A DNA stretch of 64,000 nt, taken from the NCBI GenBank assembly GCA_022578605.1, contig MU394124.1:124001-188000 (forward strand), written 5' to 3'. The notes under the pieces are model-generated. The model searched no databases, was not told the DNA's origin, and saw only the letters and a program-made list of their open reading frames with translations. This document shows positions 44,122 through 56,075 of this stretch, one piece after another (position 1 is the stretch's first letter; each line of letters begins with the position of its first letter). The stretch is from Camillea tinctor (taxonomy: Eukaryota; Ascomycota; Sordariomycetes; Xylariales; Xylariaceae). A program made the translations under genes and the position numbers.

Positions 44122-45392
44122 CCCGGCGCGGGGGGGGGGGGGGGCAAGAGCGGTCGCCCTCTAGGCTCTAGCATGTATATTACATAGTCCTCTACCAGAG
44201 TATAGATTCAACTACCATTCATAAGCAGCATGTCCAAGGATCTCGATTAAAGAAACGGCATTGCATCCACAGCTCGGCATACGACCGGAACATTCAATTC
44301 CAAATACTGCTATGGCACATGCCCCTGTGCCCCCCCTTTGTCCATCCTAGCCGTAAACGCTTAGCAACACACATATATCTCACTCGCACTACTGATTTTA
44401 GTAAGCAGTAGCACATAACAACAACTACTCTATTTATTCCTTCCTTCCAAACAGAATTTGTCAACGCCAAGCATCCTCATGCAGAATTGCGCTTAAACCC
44501 TTTCAAACAGGAGATTTGACATGAACCCCTTTATTTAGGGGCACTGTTATCTAGTAGGGTGTTCATGAAAAGAGGGCACCGTAACTAGTATTGCTTGTTA
44601 TAGATATGGCTTAATAGTATGTTGAGTCTTGAACCAACCCAAAAATGTAGTTCGACTGGGATAAATCCCAACCTCATAGGTGAAAGGCCTGTTGATTATT
44701 ATACAGGTAGGTACTGGTGAAATATTTCTAGGTAGATGATAGTCCGCCTTGATAACCTGCATACATATAATATGGTTAAGTGTTACATCATGCAAAATCT
44801 GCATCATAATACTACATCGTTTTATTTAACGTATAGGTACCTACTTAGACAAAATAGATTGCTTGTTACAAATAAACGCAGTTATCGAAGTAGCCACGAA
44901 TTATTAATCATCCAGGGAAAATATTGTCGGATTATGGAATGCTTAGTATTATCTTATGCGCCCTTCTTCCTTGGTTGTGCTGCACCTCAGACAAATGATG
45001 TGTAGGGAGGACATTTGCCAAGGAGACAACCGATCACACAATTTGGAAGGCCGATGAACCCTATAGCCTCAACAGCCTAGACAGGCGAGCAAGGCAACGG
45101 AAACGTCATCAAGGACCCTGGGTATTGCCTTACATTAGGTGACAGTTCGTGCTTCGGAGCTGAGGATTTTATAGATGATGTAGAAGTATATAGATAGAAT
45201 TCGATCTCCTCTCTCCGAAGAGCATCGATGATATAAACTTCACACCTTATTGAATCTAGAGCACAACTGGCCTTGTATTTCATAAGATATCCAAGGCTCC
45301 AGAGAGAGACCTATAGCTGGCTTATAATTCTGCAATAATTTACTACCAGATTTGGTCATACTATTATTATATCAACGATTTTGGAAAGGATC
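43282..45392. other. Intergenic region containing a second assembly gap
   Basis: AT-rich on both sides of the gap described separately. No gene is supported; small frames near 44598-45283 lack motifs. Confidence 0.45.
43931..44144. other. Assembly gap (10 N) flanked by C and G homopolymers
   Basis: C run 43931-43944, G run 43977-44000 (24 bases), N at 44040-44049, a C-rich tract with a few A from 44050 to 44120, then GCCCGGCGC and a further G run to 44144. The order G run, short unique sequence, N, C tract is the same as at 8560-8775. Confidence 0.9.
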
Positions 45393-46520
45393 ATGTCAGC
45401 GAAGAAAATTATTACAGTGTTTGGCGCCACCGGCGCTCAAGGCGGCGGTGTTGTATCGACTTTCATTAGCGACCCGAAACTGAAGGACGTCTGGGCTGTC
45501 CGCGGTGTTACTCGAAACATAAATAGTGACCCGGCTAAGAAGCTTGCTGCTAAGGGTGTAGAGATCGTCTCTGTAAGTGCTAATCGTCGCACTTAGATCA
45601 AGTACGAGGTTGCCATGCTAACACTCTTTTAGGCTGATTTCAATGACAAGGCATCTCTAGTCAAGGTTATAAATGGCTCAGATACAGTCTTCGCTGTAAC
45701 CAATTATTGGGAAAAAGTCGACCAGGAACTTGAGGAGCAACAGGGGCGAAATCTCGCTGATGCGGCGAAGGTTTGCTCGAGTCCTAAGACATATACAAAT
45801 CTATGGCCTAACCTTTGTTCAGGAAGCGGGCGTGAAACATTACATTTGGAGTAGTCTCCTCGATATTACAAAATGTAAGTGCCTAAGCCCCCAGCAACGC
45901 CAGAGCTAGCTCATAAAGGGGCTTTACTAGTATCCAATGGTAAGCTCTCGCGTGTCTACCACTTCGACAGCAAGGCACATGTAGAAGACTACGTGCGGTC
46001 TCTTGGAATCCCAGCCTCCTTCTTCTGCCCAGGGCTTTACATGCCCAATCTGTCTGAGTCCTTCTTCACGCCCCCGTCGCCGCCGACTAGCACGACATGG
46101 ACCTTCAGCCTGCCGATCGCGGGCTCCTCGTCTATTCCACTGTTCGACCCACGCGACACAGGAAAGTATGTAAAGACGCTCGTGCAGCATCGAGATGAAC
46201 TCCTGGGCAAACGGCTTCTGAGCGCGAGCCAGTACCTAACATGTGAGGAGATTGTGGAGGGGTTCCGGCGAGTGTTCCCCGAGGCTGGTGGCACGGCGCG
46301 CTATATCGCTGCAGACGAGGGCAGCTTTCGCGCCTATATGGCGAGCGCGGGCACGCCAGGGATCATCATTGACGCTCTGTACGATACGTTTGCACTGCTG
46401 CAGGACTTTGGATACTATGGTGGTGCATCGCTTGACGAGACGCATCGCCTAGTTGAAGACCATCTGACGACCTGGGAGGAGCACCTGAAGACCTCAGAAA
46501 AACTGAAGAGTTTGAAATAG
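45393..46520 (+). CDS. NmrA-like (HSCARG-type) NAD(P)-binding protein
   Basis: Four exons: 45393-45572, 45633-45770, 45823-45874 and 45931-46520. Donors are GTAAGT, GTTTGC and GTAAGT. The product is 319 residues. The N-terminal Rossmann motif is VFGATGAQGGGVV (atypical SDR), followed by RGVTRN, DTVFAVTNYWEK, KHYIWSSL and KLSNGKLSRVYHFDSKAHVE, the usual series of blocks of the NmrA/HSCARG family. Members bind NADP(H) without clear dehydrogenase activity and work as redox sensors, or as metabolite reductases in some clusters. The protein is cytosolic. The later half of exon 4 alone looks like a gene start but is not. Confidence 0.9.
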
Positions 46521-47257
46521 AAGAAATAAAAGGGGCACGGATGTATTTGTACGGAAAAATAACGTACCTATAAGGCCCCTTCCACTCATCTTGTAACTGA
46601 TGAATTCCAGTTCGGTTAACTGTTCTTGTTTGCTCGCGTAACTCCAATCATACATCTTTTTCTCTTGGAAACTAAAGATGTTTTTTAATTAGATCTGGAC
46701 TCGAGTTGACAGGCAAATTAAGAGGAAGTTTATCATATTATCACATCTCGAATTTTGTACACTGATTTGGATGACGGATACTATTACACATGGTATATGA
46801 AACAAAATAGGTTGCTAAGATCAAGAGCCATAGTACTCGCTCTTAGACCGGATATAACGAAACAGGCGACGTATATACGCATATTGTGGCGCGTTAAGGG
46901 AAAGGAAGAGGAAAATAACCCCTTCCTTTCTCATAAACCTTTCAAAGGGGAGGGAGAAAATAGGGGCCGGGGCTATTTAATGGTCGTGATCAACCCCTCT
47001 CCCTTTCCCTGAATGAGCAATGGTTCAAACCAGCTTACAGTCCTTGATCAAGAAATCGGAATAACACAGGCGCGTATATGTCTTTTTCGTGATTGTGTAT
47101 ATCCAATTAAAAAAAAATAAAAATGAGTCCCCATCCGTCCTCCCTTCATCCCTTCCTTCCCTAACCCCGCCCCTTTCCATTCCCGAGCGCCTCCCTTCTC
47201 CCTTGCTTTCGGCCGACCCAAGGTTATCTGTTCCACGCCTCAATGCGCAAAGTCAAA
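46521..47257. other. Convergent intergenic region
   Basis: Sits between the NmrA-like gene and TOS1, tail to tail. It includes C/T runs at about 47130-47210. No gene is seen. Confidence 0.4.
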
Positions 47258-48793
47258 CTAAGAGGACAGGAAAGACATCAAACTGAACAGGTTGGTGCTG
47301 GACTCCTCGGAGAGAATTTCGTCGACCTGGTCAGAGCTTAGGCTGGTGGGCCAGTCAAAGTCAGATAGGGTCTTGATCGAGACGGTCTGCTTCCCCTCGT
47401 GGAAGAGCACGGCGACGGTAAGGTTGTCCTCGGTCGGGCGCTTAATGTAAGCACTGTTACCCAGGCTCTTGGCGAAGTGGAAGGTCGACTTGGCACGAGT
47501 GTCACCGGAGGCAAGAATCTCAATGACGTCAAGCTCACCGCAGCCACCCTCGTTGGGGCTCGAGTTGTCGCCCTTCCAGCAGCTGCAGTCGGCGTACTGA
47601 GCAGTGCGGGGGATGGCAGCGTTCAAGAGCCAGAAAGCGGGCATATTCATGTTTGTGGCGGTGGAACCAGTATCAGGCATCGTCAGCTCAACGACAAAGA
47701 CCTTGGTGGCACCCTCGAAGCCCTCTGGTAAAATTTCCCGTTAGTCATGTTCATAGTTAGTCATTTGTAGCATGTTGGCAACTCACTGTAAGCAACGGTG
47801 CCTTCGCGAACGACGCCGCAGTCAGCGTCTGCATCATCGCAGCTCTTGTCCGACATAATGACGACCTCTTCTCCATCGGCAATTTCGCCATTGAAGACAG
47901 TGGGAGAAGAAGCACCAGAAGTGCCGTCTTCGTTGCAGTAGGAAAGACTGTTTCCCCAGACACTATTCATCGCTGTTAGTTACCAGCAGCACTCTAAAAT
48001 TTCGCCTAGATTCTCAACTTACGTATCCCATACACCAGAGCCCTCACCACCGTGGTGGTTGAGGAACACAAGGCCTTCGGCAGTCTTGTCTGCGGCATTG
48101 TAGTAAGCAACACGAGGAAAGTCCCCTGTAGGGTAGCTAGATGCCTCGCTACTAGTTGAAGTGGTCTTGGAAGCAGAGGCAGTGGTGGTCGCGCTAGTCG
48201 CGACGGAGGCGGTAGCATACCCGGCCGCAGCTGTGGAGGTCGTGGCGGGGCCGAAGTAGTTGTTAACCCAGGATTGCACCTGTCCGTTAATGGTAGCAAT
48301 AACCATATCTCCACGCTTCTTCATCTCCTCCTCTTCCTCGTGGTACTTCTTGTGAAGGTGGCGGTGGCCATGACCATGGCGCTTGGAGTGAGAGGTCTGA
48401 GGAACCTCACGCTTGGAGCTAGAGGACGAGCTGGGCTTGTACACGGCGACGTTTAGGATGTTAGCCTTACCACGGAAGTGGAGAGAAAGCTATCGACACT
48501 ATTAGTTTACATCACATAGTTCCTTGTTAAGATAGATCACCTACGTCCTCATCGAAGGGGGCTAGAGGGCCCTCGTAGGCCCGGTCCTTGAAGGTGCAAG
48601 TGCCGGAGTTGTCCATTGAGGCGACGGCACGGTACTTTCCTGGGAAGTTCAAGTCGCTGTACAGGAACTGCGACACTGGATTGGAGCAGTACCAGTTGCC
48701 GCCATCCTCAATAGCATCGCAAATGGCGCCGAGGTTTAGCGCATAGGCAGTTGAGGCCGCACTGCCGGCCAAAAGAACTGAGCTGTACTTCAT
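47258..48793 (-). CDS. TOS1: TOS1-type cell wall protein (glycosyl hydrolase-like)
   Basis: Four exons: 48793-48545, 48489-48023, 47962-47787 and 47724-47258 (donors GTAGGT, GTAAGT, GTGAGT). The product is 452 residues. Signal peptide MKYSSVLLAGSAASTAYA, then the N-terminal domain (GAICDAIEDGGNWYCS, YRAVASMDNSGTC, FDEDLSLHFRG). A His/Lys-rich and Ser/Thr-rich linker carries a basic KKYH..EMKKR stretch that may be a Kex2-type processing site. The C-terminal domain has VWGNSLSYCN, MPAFWLLNAAIPRT, CSCWKGD and GCGELDVIEIL, whose acidic cluster resembles the catalytic region of GH16-like glucanases. TOS1 proteins are wall-bound and bind or modify beta-1,3-glucan. The order of domains matches the two-domain TOS1 architecture. 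Confidence 0.92.
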
Positions 48794-51700
48794 GGTGGAT
48801 GCTCAATTTCAGAACCGATTTTTATCCTATATGCTTCGTGAAGGTGGGTTTAAGCTGGGTGCAAGATCCGTCCAGAGCGCGAGTAAATTGTTGGAATATT
48901 GGATCATTCAATGCTTGCTTTCTTTTTTTTTCTTTTTCCTTTTTTCTTTGTCTTATCCTTTTTTCCCTCGACCGAGAAGCACAATATAATAGTGGGTAAA
49001 GAACGTGGCAACACAGGGTGAATTACTTTAGACAATAAAGCGATATCCCTGAATTTAGAAAAATGTAAAATGTTTTAAGGAGCGGCTTGGTGATAGGAGT
49101 CACCAGAACAACGAATGACGGGGCGAAGAGCTTCCGACGAGAAAGACAGAACAGCACGACAAAGCGTGAGCGGTGCAACGACTTATGATAGTAAAATAGT
49201 CAGAAGAAGAAGACACTAGAGAAAGGGGAGGACAAACCTGAAATTAAAGAACGACTCTGATGACTTGGCAACATGGGGGGTAAGGGAATGACAAGGCACT
49301 CATGCACGTTGGGGCACACCCCTTCGAGCCGGGGATTCGTTCGTCCCATCGGAATGATTGTCAGTTTTTTTTTTCCATCCTGTACCTGCATTAGCAGGGA
49401 ACTGAGACTGGGGAGGGGTGAGACATACTACGCACTGCTTATTTAGCGGCACGAACGAAGTATTCGTATAACACACTAAGATCAGGGGGATCTGCGTTCT
49501 GCTACGACGAGAAGGACTATGGTCCGAATCTGGCGGTTAGAAAGACCTCGGGGTGTTAACCGAAAAGGTAGCCCCCCTTCGTTCCTAAGTAATTAAACCC
49601 CATCGTGGTTGGATAGACGCCGATAGAATAAATCTCGTCTATCGAACTAGTGCTATAACCAGATAGTCAGATAGGCCAAGCTTTTTGCCCCAACTACTTC
49701 GATCGTCTAGATCAGCATGAGACCAGCTACCAACCAGCACGGATCAATTTATGGCTACCTATAAGAAAGCGGGAAACAAGCAGTCTACAAGAATAGACTC
49801 ATGATAAACCAAGATCGAAGTTGTGCTTGATAGACGATGATTGAGATGTCGCCATTCTTATTTTCCTTGCTAACCCTCGCCTTATCCCCTTTCAACGAAG
49901 GGTCATCTTATAACAGATCAGACGAACCCGAAGAGCCCCCATAATTAATAGGTACCTACTAGGCAATGCGTGGAAATAAAAGACAAAAGCGGCCTAGTCA
50001 TGATGAGACGATACGTAACTACACGGAGAGATCCATCGCCAGGGTCTAGGAATTATTATTAGCGCTGAGCCACCTCTGGTCTAAGTCAAGTCAGTATGTA
50101 CGTACCGAGCCAGTAGTTCAGCTAACGAACATGAACATGAACGACACCCACGTTCTACGCCCTCTAGTGTAGCACAAAGTTTTCGCCGTTGCTGTTCTCC
50201 TTCTGCTGCCAAGGATCACAAATCTTATGGGGAGGCAGGAAACTGATTTAAGTCATGATTGGCTCCCTTCCTGCACACGTCATCCTACTTACGTGCTGAA
50301 TTGCAGCTGTCGTGGGTCGGGAGTCTTCGCTACGTATGCAGTATATAACAGTATGATTACATGTATGCATTGGCGAAGAATCGCGGTGACAAAAAGGGGG
50401 GCGAGGGAGAAGGATGGTGGGAGACAAGCTGTTGAACAAGGCTTGAGTTTGCGAGAGTTAACTTGGTGAAATATTAATCTAACCTTATAGTAATGTATGC
50501 AGGTAGTATACATGTCCATGATGCCGTCATATGATGCCATCCCGTCACAGCGTCGAACACCGATGCGAGGCCAGCAACACATACATAAAGCGCGCGCATG
50601 TCACACGGGCTTTACATACCTGCGCGAACAAAGCTTGCTCGCTGAGTGGCCGGTCCGGTGGTGTTGGTCGCGGCGATGGTATTCTTGCTGTTGAGTCTTT
50701 TTCAACGTCCTGTCTCACCCCCCTTTTTGCTTTTTATGACGCTTCGTCATCCTAATCCAATAACCTTCGCCGTCAGCCCCCTCGAGCTGAAATCACTTTT
50801 GCGCTTACCTGCCTAGACTAGCATTCCCAGTCGATTTTACTCCTCTTCTACGTAGTAGACCACATCTCTGCGGTTCTGATAGGGTTCGCTGCATTTCTTT
50901 CCCACTTTGCCCCACGAGCGGCTACACGCGTTCTCGTGCGACGACAAACACGGGCGATCGCGAAAGCGGCACTTGGGTCGCCCTATACATGAATCCCCAT
51001 TGTTTCCCTCTCTTCATACAAACTTTTCCCCCAGTTTCTTCCTATAGGTGGACTCTACATAGAGGTTCGCTCAGAAACAAACATACTGCAGGTACCCGAG
51101 TTTCCCTCCTCAAGGTTTGGTGAGTAAAGGTGTGGTGTTATTCCGGGGCATTGATCGCCATGTGGTTAAAATTTGTCGCCCGTGCTTCGCTGCTGGACGC
51201 ACACGATCGTCACGCTCCCTCAGCCCCCTCTTTCTCCCCCGATATGTGTGTCCCAAAAAAAAACCTGCCGATGTGAATCTTACCAGGGTTTCCTTCTTTA
51301 TAATCCCATTTAGTAGTGTAGTCAATTCTCAGATTGCGGGGCGCGCCAGTTCCCAAGCAAGAAGTTCGGCAGGGTGCATGTCTATCATACGAGTGTTAGT
51401 GTAGAGGGCTTGGATCAGTATGGATCGCCAGTGCGTTTGCGCGAACATTCTCACTACTATTTGTTTTTTCCTTCATCGTTACTACACGATGTAGGCCCAC
51501 CTTTCTTGTTTCTTTATACGCTCGCTAGCGATCTTCTTATCTTTTTCTCTCGAGAGCTTCGATTTCCACTTCGTTTCCCCTTTGTGTTTAGAAAGACCGA
51601 AATTTCTAACGATTCCGGCTCCGAGAAGGAATCCTATGACTACCCCAGTGGAGACATGGACGATATTGCTTGGGGCTGAGCTCAGGCGGTTAAAGGACCT

Positions 51701-54158
51701 CCAACTTGTCAATCAATTGACACGACCCACCCTTGATCGCACTCCTCATTGTGCGCAATCAGAAAAGGGGGGCCCTGTTCTAGACCTTCAAGGCGATCAT
51801 ATTGTAGGATTCATTCTTATCCAACTAGAACTCTAACAGCTCTAGGTATTGTTTTCAAATAAACAAAGCTCATGGTAAGTAGAGTTCTCTTGTCTTTTAA
51901 CTTGCTTTCCCATGTTCTTTTTGAAGTTTTTAAGTTGAACGAACACACGCTTTTAAGATGATCGATGTTACCTACCTAGGTAGGTATATCTTGTCTAACC
52001 TATCTAATATTACAATCATGATCCCATTACATACATACCGGGTAGCTATCGGCAACGACATGACTCCCAGCTTCTAATACAGCTATGATCTGCACTCTAA
52101 AGTAGTTTGGTCAACAATTGGAAATTTCATCACATGTGTACCTACCATCGGAGAGGGTCTTGGTATATCATATGTTTGTTTTCTTAGCAACTAGTTCTTT
52201 TCATATTTCGTGAGTAACACCTCATATCGCCAAGGTGAACAACCTAACCTATTTGACTTCGAGTGGTTCTTTCATATATAGGTCGCATTAGTCCTCCCAT
52301 CTACTAATATAAGTTCATTTTCTTTCATTTTCTTTACCGTATCCTACCTATTTAGTCTCACTTTTTCCCCATCAGTCGTATCGAGATCAATCCTTGGCAT
52401 TAGTACATTTTGATAAATTCTTAGAGTCGGTAAGGGGCCATCCCTGGTTTTAGCAAGAAATCGATATATATAGAAGGGATGTACAATGGTGGAGAGAAGG
52501 TGGAGCATTAGTCCATCCTTCGAAATCGTATGTCCCCCAACCACTCTGAGACAATATCAGGGTTCGGTTTTAGTGCATTTCCCTTTTCTTTTTAAGAAAG
52601 CTATCCAGCTTCTAGGCGACGCAGAAGCAACACAGAAATAGATATAATGATGCTATAATGATTATACAATGAATGTGTGAACCACTTTACAGGATAGCCC
52701 TTCGCAATAGTATGACTAAGCTATAAGGTGCGGTAAACTATCAGCTATTAGGATAATTCCTTTTGTTATTGGGTATTTCATATCCATTCTAAATTCGAGT
52801 AAAATATATTGAAATCGTATTAGAGCTAACCTAGTTAGTAAGGGATCCTATCTTTTGCGCGTTGTATTTCTTTCGCCCTCTACAATGTAGATGAAATAAG
52901 ATGTGATATATATTGAGGGTCGCTGTATTTACAGGTGCTTGAAGATCACCTATAGAATCGTTGATACCCCCTCTTCCTTACCCAATTCTTTTCCGGGTGG
53001 TCGATCCCCGGTAGAGTTTCATATGCGGTGGTCCTATAAGACAAAGCCGGTACGCTGCTATAGCCCACTGTAGATACCATGCCTAACACTGTTGGGCTGT
53101 ACGTTGTAGTGTTCAATCTATGTTCTCGGGCAGTAGTCCTTATCGCTCTATCTAAAGTGCGGGTGGCCCTTTTGATGCGTGCCGTCATATGACAGGTCTA
53201 AAACAACACATTCAATATTTCTGTACCAAGTGTTGAATCATAGATAGAGGTTGTTATCTATTCAAGCAGGCCTAGGCATAATTGAAAGACGTGTAGCTCT
53301 CTTTCTAGGCATTATACTATCATCTCCACGTCTGTCCCCGAGAAGGATCACCATTCCTTTGGCCACATTAATTCGGGATATTATATTGAGTAAATCTTCT
53401 GTCTTTCCTTAGTTTGTGTGTAGATGGCATGCCAGGGAAAGCTAGATCTGGGCCCTCCACCATAACCGGTCTTGGAGTCTCGCTATGATTAGAACCATGT
53501 TTTTGCAAGAGGATGATCTCCCGTAGATACACTTCAGTATTGCCAAGATGTTTATCGGAACTGGCCGGCTGCCTATTCCCAATCAATTTATATACCCCTT
53601 TTAAAGATTCGTTCAATCAGACCTTCATCTTTCAGTCCATTAGGAGGGTTCTTTGTGAGAGTAATTGATTAATATCCGATGATAGCCCAAGCCCAAGCTA
53701 TCGTTATTATGTTTCATATAACCATAAGGAGCCTAATGATACATTAGTTTATAAATATGCTAAACCAGCCGTACAAAGATAGCAGCTCCGGCTCCGTATT
53801 CGCCCATACCTGATGCATGTCCGTCTATATATTCAGTCTATTTCCCACCAGGCAGGGACACGTGAGTACATTAATTCCAAGTAACTTCTAGGGTATCAAA
53901 GCCAATGTATACCAATCTATAAATTCCAGGCTACCATCGTCATAAGTCGTGATGGTATCTGCGATTGCAATGTGTGTCGTTGTGCATGGGCGACGGCGTC
54001 TAAGTAAAATGCAAATTAAGAGATTCTATGTTTCCGTTGGGAAAAGTCGCCGAGCCGTCAAATATTAGGTTCTCCCAGAAGTGAGAAGAGAGGGAGCATA
54101 ATTTATGCCATAGCGCGAGAAAAAAAAACAGGAATCGGAAGATTAGGGGTCGTGGATT
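48794..54158. other. Large intergenic region, 5.4 kb, no gene supported
   Basis: The stretch 48794-50200 includes the TOS1 promoter (T-rich tract at 48920-48965). Frames around 51110-51840 and 52946-53616 are the best candidates, but they show no recognised domain, start with poor or non-ATG codons, and have no phase-consistent splicing. It may hold long 5' leaders or non-coding RNA. From about 51950 the sequence is AT-rich with CTACCTAGGTAGGTA-type palindromes. Confidence 0.4.
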
Positions 54159-56075
54159 TCATACCAGATTCAATTCGATATAATTCTCCCTTCCTTCCCC
54201 TATATGGACAAAATGTCGACCTCTATTTCGCGTTCTGACGGTCCTCCTCATCTGCTTGTAGTCCAATATACACATATCATGCCCAGCGACCTTTAGCACT
54301 AGTGTCTCACCTGGCTCGAAGATAATGCCAGTCGGCCAGAGATATATCTCGAGTTGGATTATGTCTCCCCGCAGAACTGGTTGATGTTTTTCGTGGGAAA
54401 GCGTTTGCCAGTGAGGAGTAGAGAGTTCCTTTGAAACGTGCCGCATCGATGCTCGGAGCATTCCTGTTGGACCCAAGTATCTTGGTATGTTAAGTGAAGG
54501 AACCTTTGAAGGCGAGGAAATTCCCAGACCGGACACGGGCATGTTAGTGTACTGGAGTAAATTCCCGTCTGCATTAGCTTTTCGTAGTTGGACATAGACG
54601 TCGAGGTCATCTTGTTTCTCGGACGAGACATTGATGACCACCTTACTTGGCCCAGCTAGGACGGCTTTCTCAGAAAACGTGTATTGGAAGGCCAGTTCCC
54701 CACTCCCCACGCCAGCTAGGTCAACGGGAATGTCTGCTTGGTAATTTAATATACCCCCTTCAATAAAGTCTGTTGAATGCGATGTGCTCATCGAACGGTT
54801 AGGGTTCATATGTAGTTTCAGCTTCTTCGCGTCTGGCTGCGTCCATGGAAGCTCTTTATACGTCCGCAGCTCGTTTGGCAAGTTGAAGCCCAGAAAAGAC
54901 AGTCGGACGTGCGGTGTCTCTTCCCATCCATTTGGCTGGTCTCTTAGATAATTATCGAAAAACTTGGCTAGGTCGTTTGTACGTTCGGTGCTATATAAGT
55001 CGTGCCATTTCTGATTGTCATGTATAACTAGCCTGAATGTCATTATTAGAAGAGGTCTACGACAGAATCACATTGGTGTAGGAGAGAATACCACTTCTTG
55101 TCATGAGGAATTTCGTCGAAGGCACGGAAAGTGCCCAGTGTGTGAAGGGCTGCTGAATAACTACCTAAGATGTACGTTGGCACCTGAATCCCGCTCATAT
55201 TTACTCGCTTATCGTCCCAGTACTTGTTTCTAGTCGGGTATTGTTTCAACATTGCGTTTACGTCCTCCTGCTGCTGTCGGCCTGCGCCCTGTTAGTAACC
55301 TCTTGAGAGCTCTCCAAGTATTACAACTGCCACATACCTGGTAATATCCTAGATACTATTTTGGAGACAGTCGTTGATGGAATCCCCCCTCGACAGAGTT
55401 GCTCACGGAGTAAATCACTGAGGCCTTCCAATGGCGCAATGCAGGTCAAGTGAGGCGGCTGTTGAGTGGCGATGAACCACTGAGCTAGAGCAAGCCATGA
55501 AGTGCCTGCTAGTGCAACCCGCCCTGAACACCATGGTTGCGCTGCAATTTGCTCGACAAGATCGTATCCATCCTGGCCCTCAACAGAGCCCCCCCAGTGA
55601 AGGTCTCCTTCGGAATCTCCAGCTCCACGCGCATCAGCGTTTACCACCGCATAGCCTCTCGGGACCCACTCTGCAGGATCAAGCCTATATAGAAAACGTT
55701 AGCACAGGTGCCATCGGCTCGAATATTCGCTGGAAGAGGCAGCTACCCTTCAAATGACTCGTAACCAGACAACTTCGACTCCGGCACACCGGCCCTGAGC
55801 GCGGTTCCGGCAAGATTCAGAGGGCTTGAGCCGGATTTACCGAAAGGGCCCCAGTTGATAATAGCGGGAACACGCTCATTCTGAACCGGCCGGAAGACAT
55901 CTGCTCGTATTGTCACGCCATCCCGCAAAGAGAATGGCAAGTTCTTCTCATAACGGGTCAAAGTCCTCAACGGCCGGAGCCCGGGTCGCTTGGCATAGCC
56001 CGGGGGCAGATCTACCGTCGAAGGAGGTTCGGGCGGGTAGGACGGTTTGAGACACTCACGTTTAAGAACGTGCAT
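54159..56075 (-). CDS. CocE/NonD-type alpha/beta hydrolase (X-Pro dipeptidyl-peptidase S15 fold)
   Basis: Four exons: 56075-55747, 55684-55338, 55281-55092 and 55032-54159. Three introns of 62, 56 and 59 bases agree in phase and give 579 residues. The hydrolase core carries FSLRDGVTIRADVFRP, INWGPFGK, EWVPRGYAVVNADARGAGDS, then GTSWLALAQW with the nucleophilic Ser. IQVPTYILGSYSAALHTLGT is at the lid/acid region, and LVIHDNQKWHDLYS is a later His-containing block. The C-terminal half is a jelly-roll-like domain, as in CocE proteins. Family members cleave esters or X-Pro peptides, and the true substrate is unknown. The frame stays open upstream of 56075 to about 56330 but without an ATG, so a further 5' exon is possible. 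There is no signal peptide at this start. Confidence 0.85.

Noticed and set aside
51482..51712. Small minus-strand frame with a hydrophobic stretch (STGVVIGFLLGAGIV)
   Set aside because: Starts at TTG, no ATG, and no splice-linked exon upstream; opposite frames are equally open.
52946..53616. Two minus-strand frames (80 and 82 residues)
   Set aside because: No domain, not in one frame, and no splice signals between them.
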